Shown here: positions 1-9,171 of the stretch, one piece after another
How positions within the stretch are numbered: the stretch's first letter is position 1
Layout of the letters: every line of letters begins with the position of its first letter
Assembly (NCBI GenBank): GCA_944320955.1
Contig: CALUJL010000002.1
Location: 62,001 to 126,000 of the forward strand
Direction: 5' to 3'
Origin: an uncultured Bacteroidaceae bacterium
Lineage (GTDB): Bacteria; Bacteroidota; Bacteroidia; Bacteroidales; Bacteroidaceae
Length of the DNA: 64,000 bases
Program-made: the position numbers and the translations under genes
Notes under the pieces: model-generated
Database searches by the model: none
What the model was told of the DNA's origin: nothing
Seen by the model: only the letters and a program-made list of their open reading frames with translations

Positions 1-864
1 TCTCATGATTTCCGTAGCTTCCGGCGACAGATAGGCGCCCCGCTCCATCAGCGAGTCGCGCAGTGTTTCGAGTTGGTGCTGGTAGTCCGGCCGGTAATAG
101 TAGAGCTGTGCGAAGTCGCGGTTGAGTGCTCCGCCGTCGATTCGTGTGGCCTCGAATGCCGAAAGGTCCAGGGAAATCCGCACGGTGCCTGCCTCGGCAA
201 AGAAGGGATATGCGAAACCTCCCTCGTAGGCTGTCGGCCAGTCCATCAGTTCGTAGGCCATTTCGGCATTTGAGTAAAGGTCGTAGGAGAAATGCCCGTC
301 CTCCACCGGTATCTGGACCGGCATCCGGATCCGTAGGTCTGCGCCGTATTCTTGCAGCAGGAGCAGTGTGTTTCGTTTTTCGCCCTTCAGGGAGCCTTCG
401 ATGTGGCAGTGTATCCTGCCGTCAGGTTCTGCGGGATGGAGTACGATGCCCCGCAACTGCAGGGCATCGTCTGCCTCACTTTCCATAAAATCAAAACAGT
501 CGTCGGCCGTATCGAGCGGTTCAAAATAAAGCGTGAAAGGCAACATGCCCGTTTCGGGCACAATCTTCTTCTCGCCCGGCACAATGCCTTCAGCCCGGAG
601 CAGGCGGTACTCCTTTTTTGTCGACAGCCCCTTCAGAAAACTCTCGGGGCTGATATGGGCAACATTACCCGGACTGTCATAAGATCTAAGCTCCAGGGCG
701 GTCCACTGCGGACTGCATGTCACTCGCGAAAGATAAAGCGAAAAGGTACATTTTCCCGTAACCTGAGGGCAATCTACCGTCAGCGCTTCCTGCGCTACGG
801 CGGGGGAAACCACCGCCCACAGCAACGCAACTGTAAAAAAGGCTATGGCTTTATGAGGTTTCAT
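1..864 (-). CDS. Secreted DUF4369-like protein, 3' end outside window
   Basis: The frame is open from an ATG at 864 down to the window edge (288 codons, no stop), so the C-terminus is missing. Residues 1-24 are a signal peptide with hydrophobic core FFTVALLWAVV and a likely cut after PAVA. The rest is β-rich without membrane segments. Around residues 221-255 a stretch ending in GGALNRDFAQLYYY resembles the end of DUF4369, which in Bacteroidales often precedes a thioredoxin-like domain; that domain would lie beyond the edge. The start is 14 bases after the stop of the FAD oxidoreductase, so both are probably one transcript. Family assignment is inference; the open frame and signal peptide are seen directly. 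Confidence 0.6.
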   Translation of the reverse strand, partial: MKPHKAIAFFTVALLWAVVSPAVAQEALTVDCPQVTGKCTFSLYLSRVTCSPQWTALELRSYDSPGNVAHISPESFLKGLSTKKEYRLLRAEGIVPGEKKIVPETGMLPFTLYFEPLDTADDCFDFMESEADDALQLRGIVLHPAEPDGRIHCHIEGSLKGEKRNTLLLLQEYGADLRIRMPVQIPVEDGHFSYDLYSNAEMAYELMDWPTAYEGGFAYPFFAEAGTVRISLDLSAFEATRIDGGALNRDFAQLYYYRPDYQHQLETLRDSLMERGAYLSPEATEIMR

Positions 865-878
865 ACTTCTGTTTGGGG

Positions 879-2459
879 TCAGTTACTCTTCGTTTCGTGA
901 TATTCTTCTTCGGTATTCACGGCCCAGATGTTCTCTTTCGTGCGGATTCCGGCAGCCAGGTTGTCCACGGCCTCCATGGCCGTCAGCATGGAGTGGTCCA
1001 TATTATTATAGCGGTGCTGCCCGTTTCGGCCCACGCAATAGAGGTTTTCTATGGAGTCGAGGAACTTTTTCACCTTGTCCAGCTCGTAGTATGTCCCGAA
1101 GTAGGAGGGATAGGCCTTGCGGATGCGTATGCGGCAGGCGTCGCGCACGGAACTGCGCTTCACGATGCCTATCTTTTCCAGCTCGCCGATGGCCATCTCG
1201 ATGAATTCCTTGTCGCTCATTGTCCAGAGCTCGTCGCCCTCGGTGCAGAAGTATTCCAGCCCGATCCACATAGTGCCCCGGTAGTCCTTCACCAGATAGG
1301 GCGACCAGTTGTTGAAGACCTGCAGGCGGCCTATCTTCACGTCGCGTTCCTGTATGTAGATCCACGTGTCCGGCACGCGTCCGGCGTAGGTCTTGATGTC
1401 CGTCTCGTTGGTGATTTCCAGTTTGTCCACCAGCAGTCCCACGGTGATGAAGTCGCGGTAGGGCAGCCCCTCGGCCACGCGCTTCACGTCTTCCGGCACC
1501 TCCGTCCCGCGCAGGGCACGCACCAAGTCCTTCAGCGGCATGGAGGAGAAGAAGTAGTCGCACGGCTCGCGGCGGAGTTCCCCCTGCGGGGTGCGTATGC
1601 CGGCGGCCACCACCCGGTTGCCTTCTACGTACACTTCCTCCACGGCGGTCTGCATCACTACCTCGCCGCCCCGCTTCTTTACGTCGTCGGCTACCGTCTC
1701 CCACAGTTGTCCGGGGCCGTATTTCGGGTAGAAGAACTGCTCGATGAGCGATGTCTCCACCCGGTTCGGGTCGGAAGCCTTGCTGCTTTGGAAACTCTTG
1801 CGCAACATGTCTTTCAGAATGGCGAAGACCGACAGCCCCTTCACGCGCTGCGAGCCCCAGTCGGCGCCGAGTTTCGAGGGATGTACGCCCCAGACTTTCG
1901 TCGTGTAGTCTTCGAAAAACATGCGGTAGAGCGGCCGTCCGAAGCGGTTGATATAGAAGTTTTCGAGCGACGTTTCCGGCTTTTTGACCATCGTGGAGCA
2001 GAGATAGCCCAGCCCCGCCTGCAGGGTGCGCAGGAGGCCCATGTTGGTAAACGTCTTCAGCTTCAGCGCAATGGGATAGTCGAAGAACTTGCGCAGATAG
2101 AAGATGCGCGACACGCGGTTCCGCTCCAGCATCACGCGGTCTTCCCGTTGCGGGTCGGGACCGCCGGGCTGCAGGCCCTCGGGGGCGCGCTGCAGCAGGA
2201 GGTCGTCTTCCGAGGGGCTACCCTGCAGGGGGAGCACCCCCATCCACCAGTCCATCACGCGTTTGTTCTTCGAGAAGAAGCGGTGTCCGCCGATGTCCAT
2301 GCGGTTTCCTTTGTACGCCACTGTCTGCGAGATGCCGCCTATGGCAGCCGTCTCTTCGTAAACTACCGGATGAATGTCCGTCCGCTCCAGCATTTCGCGG
2401 GCCGCAGTGAGCCCGGCCGGGCCGGCACCTGCTATGATTGCACGTTTCGATGTAGCCAC
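879..2459 (-). CDS. FAD/NAD(P)-dependent oxidoreductase, UDP-galactopyranose-mutase-like
   Basis: A flavoprotein with an N-terminal Rossmann motif [16 protein letters not shown] followed by a glutamate-containing segment and HRFFSKN, typical of the amine oxidase/UDP-galactopyranose mutase/protoporphyrinogen oxidase superfamily. Length is about 526 residues, normal for this Bacteroidales group. The substrate is unknown; relatives act on sugars or isoprenoids for the envelope. The open frame extends up to 2522, but a TATATTTG promoter element lies at 2491-2498 inside that extension, so the GTG at 2459 (reading VATSKRAII) is the better start. The next gene follows after 14 bases. Fold is sure, reaction is not. 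Confidence 0.8.
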   Translation of the reverse strand: MATSKRAIIAGAGPAGLTAAREMLERTDIHPVVYEETAAIGGISQTVAYKGNRMDIGGHRFFSKNKRVMDWWMGVLPLQGSPSEDDLLLQRAPEGLQPGGPDPQREDRVMLERNRVSRIFYLRKFFDYPIALKLKTFTNMGLLRTLQAGLGYLCSTMVKKPETSLENFYINRFGRPLYRMFFEDYTTKVWGVHPSKLGADWGSQRVKGLSVFAILKDMLRKSFQSSKASDPNRVETSLIEQFFYPKYGPGQLWETVADDVKKRGGEVVMQTAVEEVYVEGNRVVAAGIRTPQGELRREPCDYFFSSMPLKDLVRALRGTEVPEDVKRVAEGLPYRDFITVGLLVDKLEITNETDIKTYAGRVPDTWIYIQERDVKIGRLQVFNNWSPYLVKDYRGTMWIGLEYFCTEGDELWTMSDKEFIEMAIGELEKIGIVKRSSVRDACRIRIRKAYPSYFGTYYELDKVKKFLDSIENLYCVGRNGQHRYNNMDHSMLTAMEAVDNLAAGIRTKENIWAVNTEEEYHETKSN

Positions 2460-2490
2460 AGTTATGAAAGGGTTTAGTGTTTTAATGGGA

Positions 2491-2498
2491 CAAATATA
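2491..2498 (-). promoter_or_regulatory. -7 promoter element of the FAD oxidoreductase
   Basis: On the minus strand this reads TATATTTG, an exact match to the Bacteroidetes -7 consensus TAnnTTTG. It predicts a transcript start near 2484 and a leader of about 25 bases before the GTG at 2459. No clear -33 TTTG is seen at the usual spacing. Confidence 0.55.
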
Positions 2499-2580
2499 GG
2501 GTTTCTCTGCCAAATAAACCACGCCGAGTGCCGAAATCCCGCGTCCGGCGTGTGAAAATAGCCTTGTCCCGGCTCCGGGT

Positions 2581-3918
2581 CTATGCCCGCGTGCGGCGGA
2601 AGAAGCGGCTCGAATAGAGCAGCCCGGCGCAGGTCAGTCCCACGGGATAGGAAAACCAGATGCCCGGAAGCCCCCAGTCGAACAGGAAGGCAAAGCAGTA
2701 ACTCACTGGCAGCGAGACTATAAAATAGGAAATGAAGGCATACCACATGACGATGCGCACGTCGGTCAGCCCGCGCAGCGCATTGGAGAAAGCGATCTGC
2801 AGGCCGTCGCTCAACTGATAGACCAGCAACGGGAGCACCAGTGCGGGGATGGCCTGTACCACTTCAGGGTCATCGGTAAACCAGGCGCCGATGTGGTTGT
2901 GCAAACTCCACACGACCAGCGAGCAGCACAGGGCGATGGATATGATGATGTGGAAGCCCGCTACGGCCGAGCGCCGTATGTTGAGCCGGTCGCTTTGTCC
3001 CCGGAAGTAACTTACCCGTACGGCGATGGCCGACCCCATGCCCATATACATCATGAAGAAGAGCATGCTCACGGAAATCATGACCTGGTGGGCGGCCAAC
3101 TCCTGCGCCCCCAGCCAGCCTACCATGATGGTGCACAAGCTGAACGAAGCCGTCTCCATAAACATCTGCAGGGCCACGGGCCAGCCCAGCTTGTTGAGCT
3201 GTACGAAGTCGGCGCGGTTTACCCGTCCCTTGCGGAAGCCTGTGCAATAAGTGGCGTAGCGCTTGCGGTGGAAGAAGATGAAAGCGAAGACTGCCGCCAT
3301 GAGGATGCGCACGGAGAGCGTGGAGACCCCGGCGCCCAGCAGCCCCCATTCGGGAAAAGGCCCGGGACCGTAGATAAACAGGTAGTTGGTCCCGATGTGG
3401 AGCAGGTTGCCCACGAGCAGAATCCACATGCTGATGCGCGTGTCCTGCACGCCGTCGACACATTGGCGGAAGGCATTGAAGAGCATGAGGAAGGGAATCG
3501 AGAAAAGTATCGTCAGGAAGTAGGGTTTGATGATGGGCAACAGTTCCTCGGGCTGCCCCATTCGTTCGATGTTGAGGTAGAACACCAGCATACACCCCAC
3601 CAACAGGGCACTTGTGACCAGGTTTGCCACCAGCGCGTTGCGCAGTTTGACGCCGATGGCTTCGCTTTCGCCCCGCCCGTACAGGGCCGCCACCACCGGC
3701 GTAAGCCCCAGGGCGAACCCGATGGAAGCCACCGTGGCCATGTTGAACGTGTTGTTGACAAATCCGGCAGAACTCAACTCTTCGACAGCGTGGTGCCCTA
3801 CCATCAGCGTATCGGCTATGGCGAAGACCACGATGCCGAATTGTGCGATGACGATGGGGACGCCCAGCCTCAGCAGCGCCTTGTAATGGGCGGAATAGGT
3901 GTGGATAAAGCGTATCAT
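2581..3918 (-). CDS. MATE family multidrug/cation exporter
   Basis: A 445-residue inner-membrane protein with about twelve hydrophobic segments, matching MATE antiporters that export drugs or metabolites in exchange for Na+ or H+. The N-terminal half has the typical [11 protein letters not shown] and ADTLMVGHH segments, and the second half repeats the fold ([19 protein letters not shown]). The frame begins with a TTG at 3936, but that lies nearly on the predicted transcript start; the ATG at 3918 (MIRFIHTYS) is preferred. It stands alone, 121 bases upstream of the next gene's start. Substrate cannot be told from sequence. Confidence 0.9.
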   Translation of the reverse strand: MIRFIHTYSAHYKALLRLGVPIVIAQFGIVVFAIADTLMVGHHAVEELSSAGFVNNTFNMATVASIGFALGLTPVVAALYGRGESEAIGVKLRNALVANLVTSALLVGCMLVFYLNIERMGQPEELLPIIKPYFLTILFSIPFLMLFNAFRQCVDGVQDTRISMWILLVGNLLHIGTNYLFIYGPGPFPEWGLLGAGVSTLSVRILMAAVFAFIFFHRKRYATYCTGFRKGRVNRADFVQLNKLGWPVALQMFMETASFSLCTIMVGWLGAQELAAHQVMISVSMLFFMMYMGMGSAIAVRVSYFRGQSDRLNIRRSAVAGFHIIISIALCCSLVVWSLHNHIGAWFTDDPEVVQAIPALVLPLLVYQLSDGLQIAFSNALRGLTDVRIVMWYAFISYFIVSLPVSYCFAFLFDWGLPGIWFSYPVGLTCAGLLYSSRFFRRTRA

Positions 3919-3944
3919 AACTATCTTTTCGGCCAAAACGGGGG

Positions 3945-3952
3945 CAAAGATA
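3945..3952 (-). promoter_or_regulatory. -7 promoter element of the MATE gene
   Basis: Minus-strand TATCTTTG, an exact TAnnTTTG match, about 27 bases before the ATG at 3918. Confidence 0.55.
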
Positions 3953-3982
3953 GTGTAAACGAATGAAACTTGAGGAAAAGAG

Positions 3983-4465
3983 CTACTCCAATGGATAAAG
4001 ATTGTTCTTTACCAAATCGTAGAAAGCGCTGATAAGCTGTCGGGAATGCGGGTTATCCCGATGAATATACAGCGACACATACAGAATATAGCCGTCCGAG
4101 GCCGACGAGGCGTCGTATTTTTGTATGTTTCCGTCGTTGTATTGCATGAACCAACGCGAGAAAAGCATTTTGCGCTTCAGCTCTTTACCATCGAGAGTGT
4201 CGCATATCATGATCATTGCATTCTCGTTGCGGCTGAAGAACTGCCTCAGAAGATGGATAATTGTCAGTGCGATGCGTTTGTCTATGGGATGAGGCGTATC
4301 TTTTTCTGGCTCAATATTGAATGTATAGACATTGGTAAAAGCCGGATGATAACCAGAATAATCAAGGAAATAGGCATGATAAACAATACCATGCCTTGTC
4401 ATGAAAGAATAGGTTAAGTCCGCTTCTTCCGTAATTTCATAGGGGAGTAGCGAATCTGATGTCAC
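3983..4465 (-). CDS. DUF6169-like small cytosolic protein
   Basis: A 160-residue soluble protein with no signal or membrane segment. It has an N-terminal β-rich part (YSFMTRHGIVYHAYFLDYSG) and a C-terminal part with a kinase-free RKMLFSRWF motif, a layout I associate with the uncharacterised DUF6169 family of Bacteroidetes; this match is from memory and not certain. The only start in frame is a GTG at 4465, which lies inside the preceding small gene (29-base overlap), so the two are translationally linked. Codon use is more AT-rich than in the neighbours, which suggests acquisition by transfer. Function unknown; a toxin-antitoxin-like role is possible but unproven. Confidence 0.55.
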   Translation of the reverse strand: MTSDSLLPYEITEEADLTYSFMTRHGIVYHAYFLDYSGYHPAFTNVYTFNIEPEKDTPHPIDKRIALTIIHLLRQFFSRNENAMIMICDTLDGKELKRKMLFSRWFMQYNDGNIQKYDASSASDGYILYVSLYIHRDNPHSRQLISAFYDLVKNNLYPLE

Positions 4466-4586
4466 GTTGCTTAGCCAATTTTTTCAAGTCTCCGCCTTTC
4501 TGAATGCAATGGCGGATGGCTCGTTTGTCTTCCAACATGCGTTGAAAGATGTTTGTCTTTTCTTTTATTGCATTTTTCTTATCCAT
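4437..4586 (-). CDS. 49-residue basic protein, partner of the DUF6169-like gene
   Basis: An ATG at 4586 opens 49 codons ending in TGA at 4437-4439. The product begins MDKKNAIKEKTNIFQRMLED and ends QRDIRFATPL; it is lysine/arginine-rich, probably helical, with a central KGGDLKKLAK segment. A TACCTTTG promoter element sits 35 bases upstream, and the gene overlaps the start of the DUF6169-like gene. I recall similar short proteins ending in KFATPL upstream of DUF6169 genes in other Bacteroidales, which supports a true two-gene unit. No function is known. Confidence 0.6.
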   Translation of the reverse strand: MDKKNAIKEKTNIFQRMLEDKRAIRHCIQKGGDLKKLAKQRDIRFATPL

Positions 4587-4620
4587 AAGATCTCGGCCTT
4601 ATTCTGCTTTATTCTAAGGA

Positions 4621-4628
4621 CAAAGGTA
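4621..4628 (-). promoter_or_regulatory. -7 promoter element of the small two-gene unit
   Basis: Minus-strand TACCTTTG, exact TAnnTTTG, with a 35-base leader before the ATG at 4586. Confidence 0.55.
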
Positions 4629-4747
4629 ATACTTTTTCCCGAGAATCCCGCTAATTCCCATACAAATTCCTCCCGAGAAGCGCAATCTTTTCGTGGAATA
4701 GGCTGCATTCGGAAACGGAACCGGGCTTCCGTTTCGCTCATTTGTGC

Positions 4748-4755
4748 TATCTTTG
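4748..4755 (+). promoter_or_regulatory. -7 promoter element of the marC-nhaC unit
   Basis: TATCTTTG, exact TAnnTTTG, 30 bases before the ATG at 4786. Confidence 0.55.
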
Positions 4756-4785
4756 CCACCGTTTAACGGAAAGGAAAAATAGAAT

Positions 4786-5382
4786 ATGTCGTTCGATTTT
4801 GATTTTCAGCAGATATTCAGTGCCTTTATCGTCTTGTTTGCCGTCATCGACATCTTGGGCGCCACGCCCATTATCCTGAGCCTGCGTGAGAAAGGCCGAC
4901 CCGTCAGTGCTTCGAAGGCCACGCTGATTTCGTTTGCCCTGATGGTACTTTTCTTCTATGCCGGCGACGGTGTCCTGCGTCTCTTCAGCGTGGACATCGC
5001 TTCTTTTGCGGTGGCCGGGTCGATCATCCTCTTCCTGATGTCGCTGGAGATGCTGTTGGACATCGAGATATTCAAGGCCAACGCGCCGATGAAGGACGCC
5101 ACGCTCGTCCCTCTGGTCTTCCCCTTGCTGGCCGGGGCGGGCACGTTTACCACGCTCCTCTCCCTGAGGGCGGAATATGCGGCCTGCAACATTCTGGTCG
5201 GACTGGCGCTGAACATGCTCTCCGTCTACTTCGTCATCCGCGCCACGGACCGCGCCGAGCGCGTCTTGAGCAAGGCGGGCATCTACCTGATGCGCAAGTT
5301 TTTCGGCATCATCCTGATGGCCATTTCCGTGAAACTCTTTACCGGTAACATCATTCCGCTGCTCTCCTCGTTGAGGCAGTAG
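4786..5382 (+). CDS. MarC family integral membrane protein
   Basis: A 198-residue inner-membrane protein with six hydrophobic segments and the MarC/UPF0056 signature in the first helix (LFAVIDILGATPIILSL) and again in FPLLAGAGTFTTLL. Its length is standard for the family. The biochemical role of MarC proteins is not established; older links to antibiotic resistance were not confirmed. It is followed after 33 bases by the antiporter gene on the same strand, so the two are probably co-transcribed from the promoter at 4748-4755. Confidence 0.9.
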   Translation: MSFDFDFQQIFSAFIVLFAVIDILGATPIILSLREKGRPVSASKATLISFALMVLFFYAGDGVLRLFSVDIASFAVAGSIILFLMSLEMLLDIEIFKANAPMKDATLVPLVFPLLAGAGTFTTLLSLRAEYAACNILVGLALNMLSVYFVIRATDRAERVLSKAGIYLMRKFFGIILMAISVKLFTGNIIPLLSSLRQ

Positions 5383-5415
5383 GGCAGACTTGTCCCGAAA
5401 CGCCATATCCTGCTT

Positions 5416-6705
5416 ATGAATCGTGCAGCCAGACTCCGTGGCGCGTGGGCATTGACTCCGCTGCTCGTCTTCCTGATTTTGTATCTGGGCGTGTCGCTCT
5501 GGATAGGCGACTTCTACAAAATGCCCATCACCGTGGCTTTTCTCGCGGCTTCGGCCTATGGCCTCTGTGTCATCCGCCGGCAGCCGCTGGAGGAGCGCAT
5601 AGCCTGTTTTTCCCGCGGGGCGGGGCACCCGGACCTGCTCGTCATGGTGTGGATTTTCGTCCTGGCCGGGGCTTTTGCCCAGTCGGCAGAAGCCATGGGG
5701 GCCGTGGATGCGGCGGTGCGGCTGACGCTGAGCCTGCTCCCGGCCCGGCTGTTGCTGGCGGGGCTGTTCGTGGTGGCTTGCTTCGTGTCGCTCTCCGTGG
5801 GCACTTCGGTCGGGACCATCGTGGCCCTGGCGCCGATAGCCACGGGGATTGCCGAGGCCACGGGCTGGAGTCTGCCGCTGTTGGCGGGCATCGTGGTGGG
5901 AGGCGCTTTCTTCGGCGACAATCTTTCCTTTATCTCTGACACGACGATTGCTGCCACCCGCACGCAGGGCTGCGACATGAGGGACAAGTTCCGCGTCAAC
6001 CTGCGCATCGTCCTGCCTGCGGCCTTGCTGGCTTTGCTGGCATACGGGGTCATGGGGTGGAGGCGCGCGGTGCCGGTGGGCTTCCCGGAGGCCGACTGGG
6101 TGTGCATCGTCCCTTACCTCCTGGTGCTGGCCGGAGCGCTGCGGGGGTGGAATGTGTTGCTCGTCCTCGGCCTGGGCATCGTGAGCTGCGGCCTCATCGG
6201 GCTGTGGAAAGGGGCTTTCGACGGGTACGGATGGATGGCTGCCATGGGCGACGGCATAGGGGGGATGGGCGACCTCATCCTGGTGACGCTGCTGGCCGGG
6301 GGGCTGTTTGAACTGATACGGAGCGGCGGGGGCATCGACTTCATCATGCGCCATCTCTCGCTCCACGTACACGGGAAGCGCGGGGCCGAGCTGTGCATTG
6401 CCCTCTTGGTGAGCATCTCCAACCTGTGCACGGCCAACAATACGATTGCCATCCTCACGTCCGGCCGCCTGGCGCGGGACATAGCGGGAAAATACGGGGT
6501 AGACCCCCGGCGGTCGGCCTCCATACTGGACACGTTCTCGTGCTTCGTGCAGGGCGTGATACCCTATGGGGCGCAACTGCTGATGGCTGCCGGATTGTGC
6601 GGGCTTTCGCCCCTGAGTATCATGGGATATCTCTACTATCCGTTCCTGATGGGCGCCACGGCACTCTCGGCCATCTGCTTCCGCTGGCCGCGGCGTTATG
6701 CCTGA
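5416..6705 (+). CDS. NhaC-type Na+/H+ antiporter
   Basis: A 429-residue membrane protein with about eleven hydrophobic segments. The segments VSLSVGTSVGTIVALAPIA and GGAFFGDNLSFISDTTIAA, with the paired polar residues in FFGDNLS, match the NhaC/ArsB-like ion transporter family that exchanges Na+ for protons or organic ions. Length is a little short but usual for Bacteroidetes homologs. The second half carries CTANNTIAIL, another conserved site in these proteins. Its stop is followed after five bases by a 22-bp repeat array. The exchanged ion is inferred from family only. Confidence 0.85.
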   Translation: MNRAARLRGAWALTPLLVFLILYLGVSLWIGDFYKMPITVAFLAASAYGLCVIRRQPLEERIACFSRGAGHPDLLVMVWIFVLAGAFAQSAEAMGAVDAAVRLTLSLLPARLLLAGLFVVACFVSLSVGTSVGTIVALAPIATGIAEATGWSLPLLAGIVVGGAFFGDNLSFISDTTIAATRTQGCDMRDKFRVNLRIVLPAALLALLAYGVMGWRRAVPVGFPEADWVCIVPYLLVLAGALRGWNVLLVLGLGIVSCGLIGLWKGAFDGYGWMAAMGDGIGGMGDLILVTLLAGGLFELIRSGGGIDFIMRHLSLHVHGKRGAELCIALLVSISNLCTANNTIAILTSGRLARDIAGKYGVDPRRSASILDTFSCFVQGVIPYGAQLLMAAGLCGLSPLSIMGYLYYPFLMGATALSAICFRWPRRYA

Positions 6706-6710
6706 GATGG

Positions 6711-6797
6711 GAAAGTGGCAGGACTTTCGGAAAAAAGTGCTGCCGCTTTTCGGAGAAAGTGCTGCCACTTTTCGGGAAAAGCGCAGCATCCGTTTCC
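6711..6797. repeat. 22-bp modular repeat array, 4 units
   Basis: Four tandem units of the form AAAAG-N8-CTTTT with CGG-containing linkers. Cores in order: TGGCAGGA, TGCTGCCG, TGCTGCCA and a degenerate CGCAGCAT. Unit 3 is the reverse complement of unit 1 with one mismatch, so the array can fold with unit 2 in the loop. It starts five bases after the antiporter stop and fills most of the gap to the next gene. Confidence 0.8.
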
Positions 6798-6851
6798 GCC
6801 CTGCGGCGGTGCGGAAAGAAAATGGGACTTGAATTTTGAAAAGATATATCT

Positions 6852-8501
6852 ATGGGAAATTACAGAAACAGCCTTTTCCCCTTCCTGATAGCCGGAGGAT
6901 TGTGGCTTTCGTCTTCTGCGGCCGGAGCTGCGGAGCGCGGCGATTTTGTTTGTTCGACAGTGGGGACAGTCACCCTGGCTGTGGAGCGGAGTTATTTGGC
7001 GGCTGCCTATGAGGATGCCTTGGGGCAGCTGAAGTCGGATCTCGGCGAGCTTATGGAAGCCTGGCCCGCTGCGCTGACCGGTGCGTTCCGGCAGGACACG
7101 GTGTGGGTGGAAGCAGGCAATGAGGCCGTGGCCTATCGGCCGGCCGGCGAAGATGCACAGCGCGCAGCCTGCCTCGTGGTGGGCGATGTGGAAGCCTACT
7201 GCGCCGCCGTCAGGCGGAACCAGCCCCGGCTGCTCTGGAACCGTATGGCACAACTCTATTATGACTGCCACCTGCCCGATTCCCTCAGGCAGGACATTGC
7301 CCTGGCTCATGCCCTGGGGCGGACGGAGCTATACAGCCGGGTCTATGCTTCCGACGGCAGGAAACTCGTGCGCGACCAAGTGCCCGATGCCGGGCGGAGC
7401 GCACGTCTCTACTTCGGTGAGCTCACGGAAGCCTACTGGGGGGAGAATGATTTCTATCCTTTCGACTGCGAAGAACTGGAGCGCTATGACCCGCGCGGCT
7501 TCGAGGCCCTGCGGGCAGTGTATGGCGAGCGGGCCCTAACTCCCAACGAGCACGGCATTTCGCTTCCGCCCGAGGGGCTGACCCAGTGGCTGGCAGGCGT
7601 AGAGTCGCCGCTCGATGCGTATTACCGCAAATATATCGATGCCGAAGGAATGCCGATCCTCTCTTCCCGATTTGTACGCGACGAGGCACTCCTGCAGGCC
7701 CGGCGCATCGTGGTGGCCATGCTCTCCCGCATTCCCGAGGCGAAAGCCGAGATGCTCGCCTGCCATTTCCGCGTGGGAGTGATCGGGGCGAACGAGAACG
7801 TTACGGACATGCCGGAGAATCGGATGATGAACATCTGGTGGCCGGAGACGGACTGGGACGCGCGCGGACGGGGATACGGTGCGACGGAGACGATCCCTCT
7901 CATGACCTGTGGGGAGGAAAACATCGTGAAGATTCCCGGACAAGCGGACCGCTACCGCGATGAAAGCATCATGGTGCACGAATTTGCCCACAACGTGGAC
8001 TTCGGCTTGCGCCGGGCCTATCCCGACTTCGAGCCGCGCCTTCTGGCTGCCTACGAGCATGCGCGCTCCGCCGGCTTGTGGGCGGGGACGTACTCCATGA
8101 GCAACAGCGAGGAGTATTTTGCCGAGGGTGTGCAGGCTTGGTTCAACACTTGTAATATGTATGTGCGCATCGGCGGGCAGACGGTGCGCCTCCATACGCG
8201 GGAACAGCTGAAGGAGTACGACCCGATGCTGCATGACCTGATAGCTTCCGTCATGCCGGAGGAGTATCTGACGGGCTATCATTTTGAAGACATACCGTCC
8301 GCTTCCCCGGTTGTGGCCGGGCAGGAGCGGGACGGATGGACGTTTTCAGTGGAGCGGGGGCGTATTTTCCTCGAAGGCGATGTCGCGGGGTGCGTCATCA
8401 CCAACGCCCGGGGGATGACCGTGGAGCCGGATTCGTGGCTTTCGCCCGGTCTTTACTGGATTTGCCGCAGGGGAGAGAGTTGCGGAGTGTGGGTCCCGTG
8501 A
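6852..8501 (+). CDS. Secreted zinc metalloprotease-like protein with C-terminal tail
   Basis: A 549-residue exported protein. Residues 1-27 form a signal peptide ending SSAAGA. A zinc-binding HEFAHNVDFG (HExxH) lies near residue 378, followed about 42 residues later by SNSEEYFAEGVQAWF, where the second glutamate can be the third zinc ligand, as in gluzincin-type peptidases. The last 55 residues (FSVERGRIFLEGDVAGCV onward) form a β-rich tail resembling a type IX secretion sorting domain, so the protein may be surface-anchored or released. No family name is recognised with certainty. It stands alone between a repeat array and the convergent phosphopantetheinyl transferase gene, with seven bases between the stops. 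Confidence 0.7.
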   Translation: MGNYRNSLFPFLIAGGLWLSSSAAGAAERGDFVCSTVGTVTLAVERSYLAAAYEDALGQLKSDLGELMEAWPAALTGAFRQDTVWVEAGNEAVAYRPAGEDAQRAACLVVGDVEAYCAAVRRNQPRLLWNRMAQLYYDCHLPDSLRQDIALAHALGRTELYSRVYASDGRKLVRDQVPDAGRSARLYFGELTEAYWGENDFYPFDCEELERYDPRGFEALRAVYGERALTPNEHGISLPPEGLTQWLAGVESPLDAYYRKYIDAEGMPILSSRFVRDEALLQARRIVVAMLSRIPEAKAEMLACHFRVGVIGANENVTDMPENRMMNIWWPETDWDARGRGYGATETIPLMTCGEENIVKIPGQADRYRDESIMVHEFAHNVDFGLRRAYPDFEPRLLAAYEHARSAGLWAGTYSMSNSEEYFAEGVQAWFNTCNMYVRIGGQTVRLHTREQLKEYDPMLHDLIASVMPEEYLTGYHFEDIPSASPVVAGQERDGWTFSVERGRIFLEGDVAGCVITNARGMTVEPDSWLSPGLYWICRRGESCGVWVP

Positions 8502-8508
8502 GGGAAAA

Positions 8509-9144
8509 TCATTCCTCGCTGGCCATGGCGATTACGTAGTCTTTGGTGACGACGTAGCGTACGCTGAGGAGCGACGCTTCGGGAGTGACTCGTTCGCGGA
8601 TCTCGATGTCGTCGAAACTCCGTAGGGAAAACGGCTGGATCTCCAGGTCGCGGTCGAACTGGAGGCCTTCTTTGCCCAGCAGCTTGTAGAGGGCTTCTTT
8701 GGCACACCAGCAGACGAGCATCTGTGTCGCCTCGTGAGCCGGGTCGATGAAGCTCTTCTCCTGCGGCGAGAGGAAGTGGTCTTGGACTTTCAGGACGCGC
8801 CGGCTGGGGTATTCTATGTCGATTCCGATGCGTTGCCCTGCGCTGCTCAACATGACGGCCGCATATCCTCTCGTATGGGAGATGCTGATTGCGTGCGAAC
8901 CGTCGGCCAGATAGGGTGCCCCGTCGGGGCGGTAGCGTATTTCCTTGTATTCCCCGCACAGCTCCTGCAGCAGGACGCGCGTGGCGAGCCACTCTTTCTG
9001 GCGGGAGAGGGAGCCGAACCGGCGCGCGGTGCGGAGCTCCTCGGCAGAATGGGGGAGGCGCTCGATCAGGGCGTTGGCGGTCTCGGTGATTTTCCAGAGG
9101 CCAAGCATCCAATTGCTCTCTTTATGAAACAGGAACAGGGGCAT
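8509..9144 (-). CDS. 4'-phosphopantetheinyl transferase (Sfp/AcpT type)
   Basis: A 211-residue cytosolic enzyme that moves 4'-phosphopantetheine from CoA to a serine on acyl carrier proteins. Seen: the basic substrate-binding segment RRFGSLSRQKEWLATRVLL, the Mg2+-binding SISHTRGYAAVMLS and GIDIEYPSRR, and the C-terminal WCAKEALYKLLGKEG, all in the normal order for the Sfp superfamily. It follows the gldE-gldD fusion after 27 bases, the arrangement (ssb, gldE, gldD, sfp-like) common in Bacteroidetes, which supports a shared transcript. Whether it serves fatty-acid ACP or another carrier is not shown. Confidence 0.92.
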   Translation of the reverse strand: MPLFLFHKESNWMLGLWKITETANALIERLPHSAEELRTARRFGSLSRQKEWLATRVLLQELCGEYKEIRYRPDGAPYLADGSHAISISHTRGYAAVMLSSAGQRIGIDIEYPSRRVLKVQDHFLSPQEKSFIDPAHEATQMLVCWCAKEALYKLLGKEGLQFDRDLEIQPFSLRSFDDIEIRERVTPEASLLSVRYVVTKDYVIAMASEE

Positions 9145-9171
9145 GTCGGGGGATACGGGTGAATATTGAGG

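Noticed and set aside
873..2477. 534-codon frame antisense to the FAD oxidoreductase
   Set aside because: Mirror frame of a well-supported gene; composition typical of GC-rich shadows.
4747..6789. 680-codon minus-strand frame opposite marC and nhaC
   Set aside because: Low-complexity His/Gln/Arg-rich product antisense to two clear membrane proteins; no promoter or start context.
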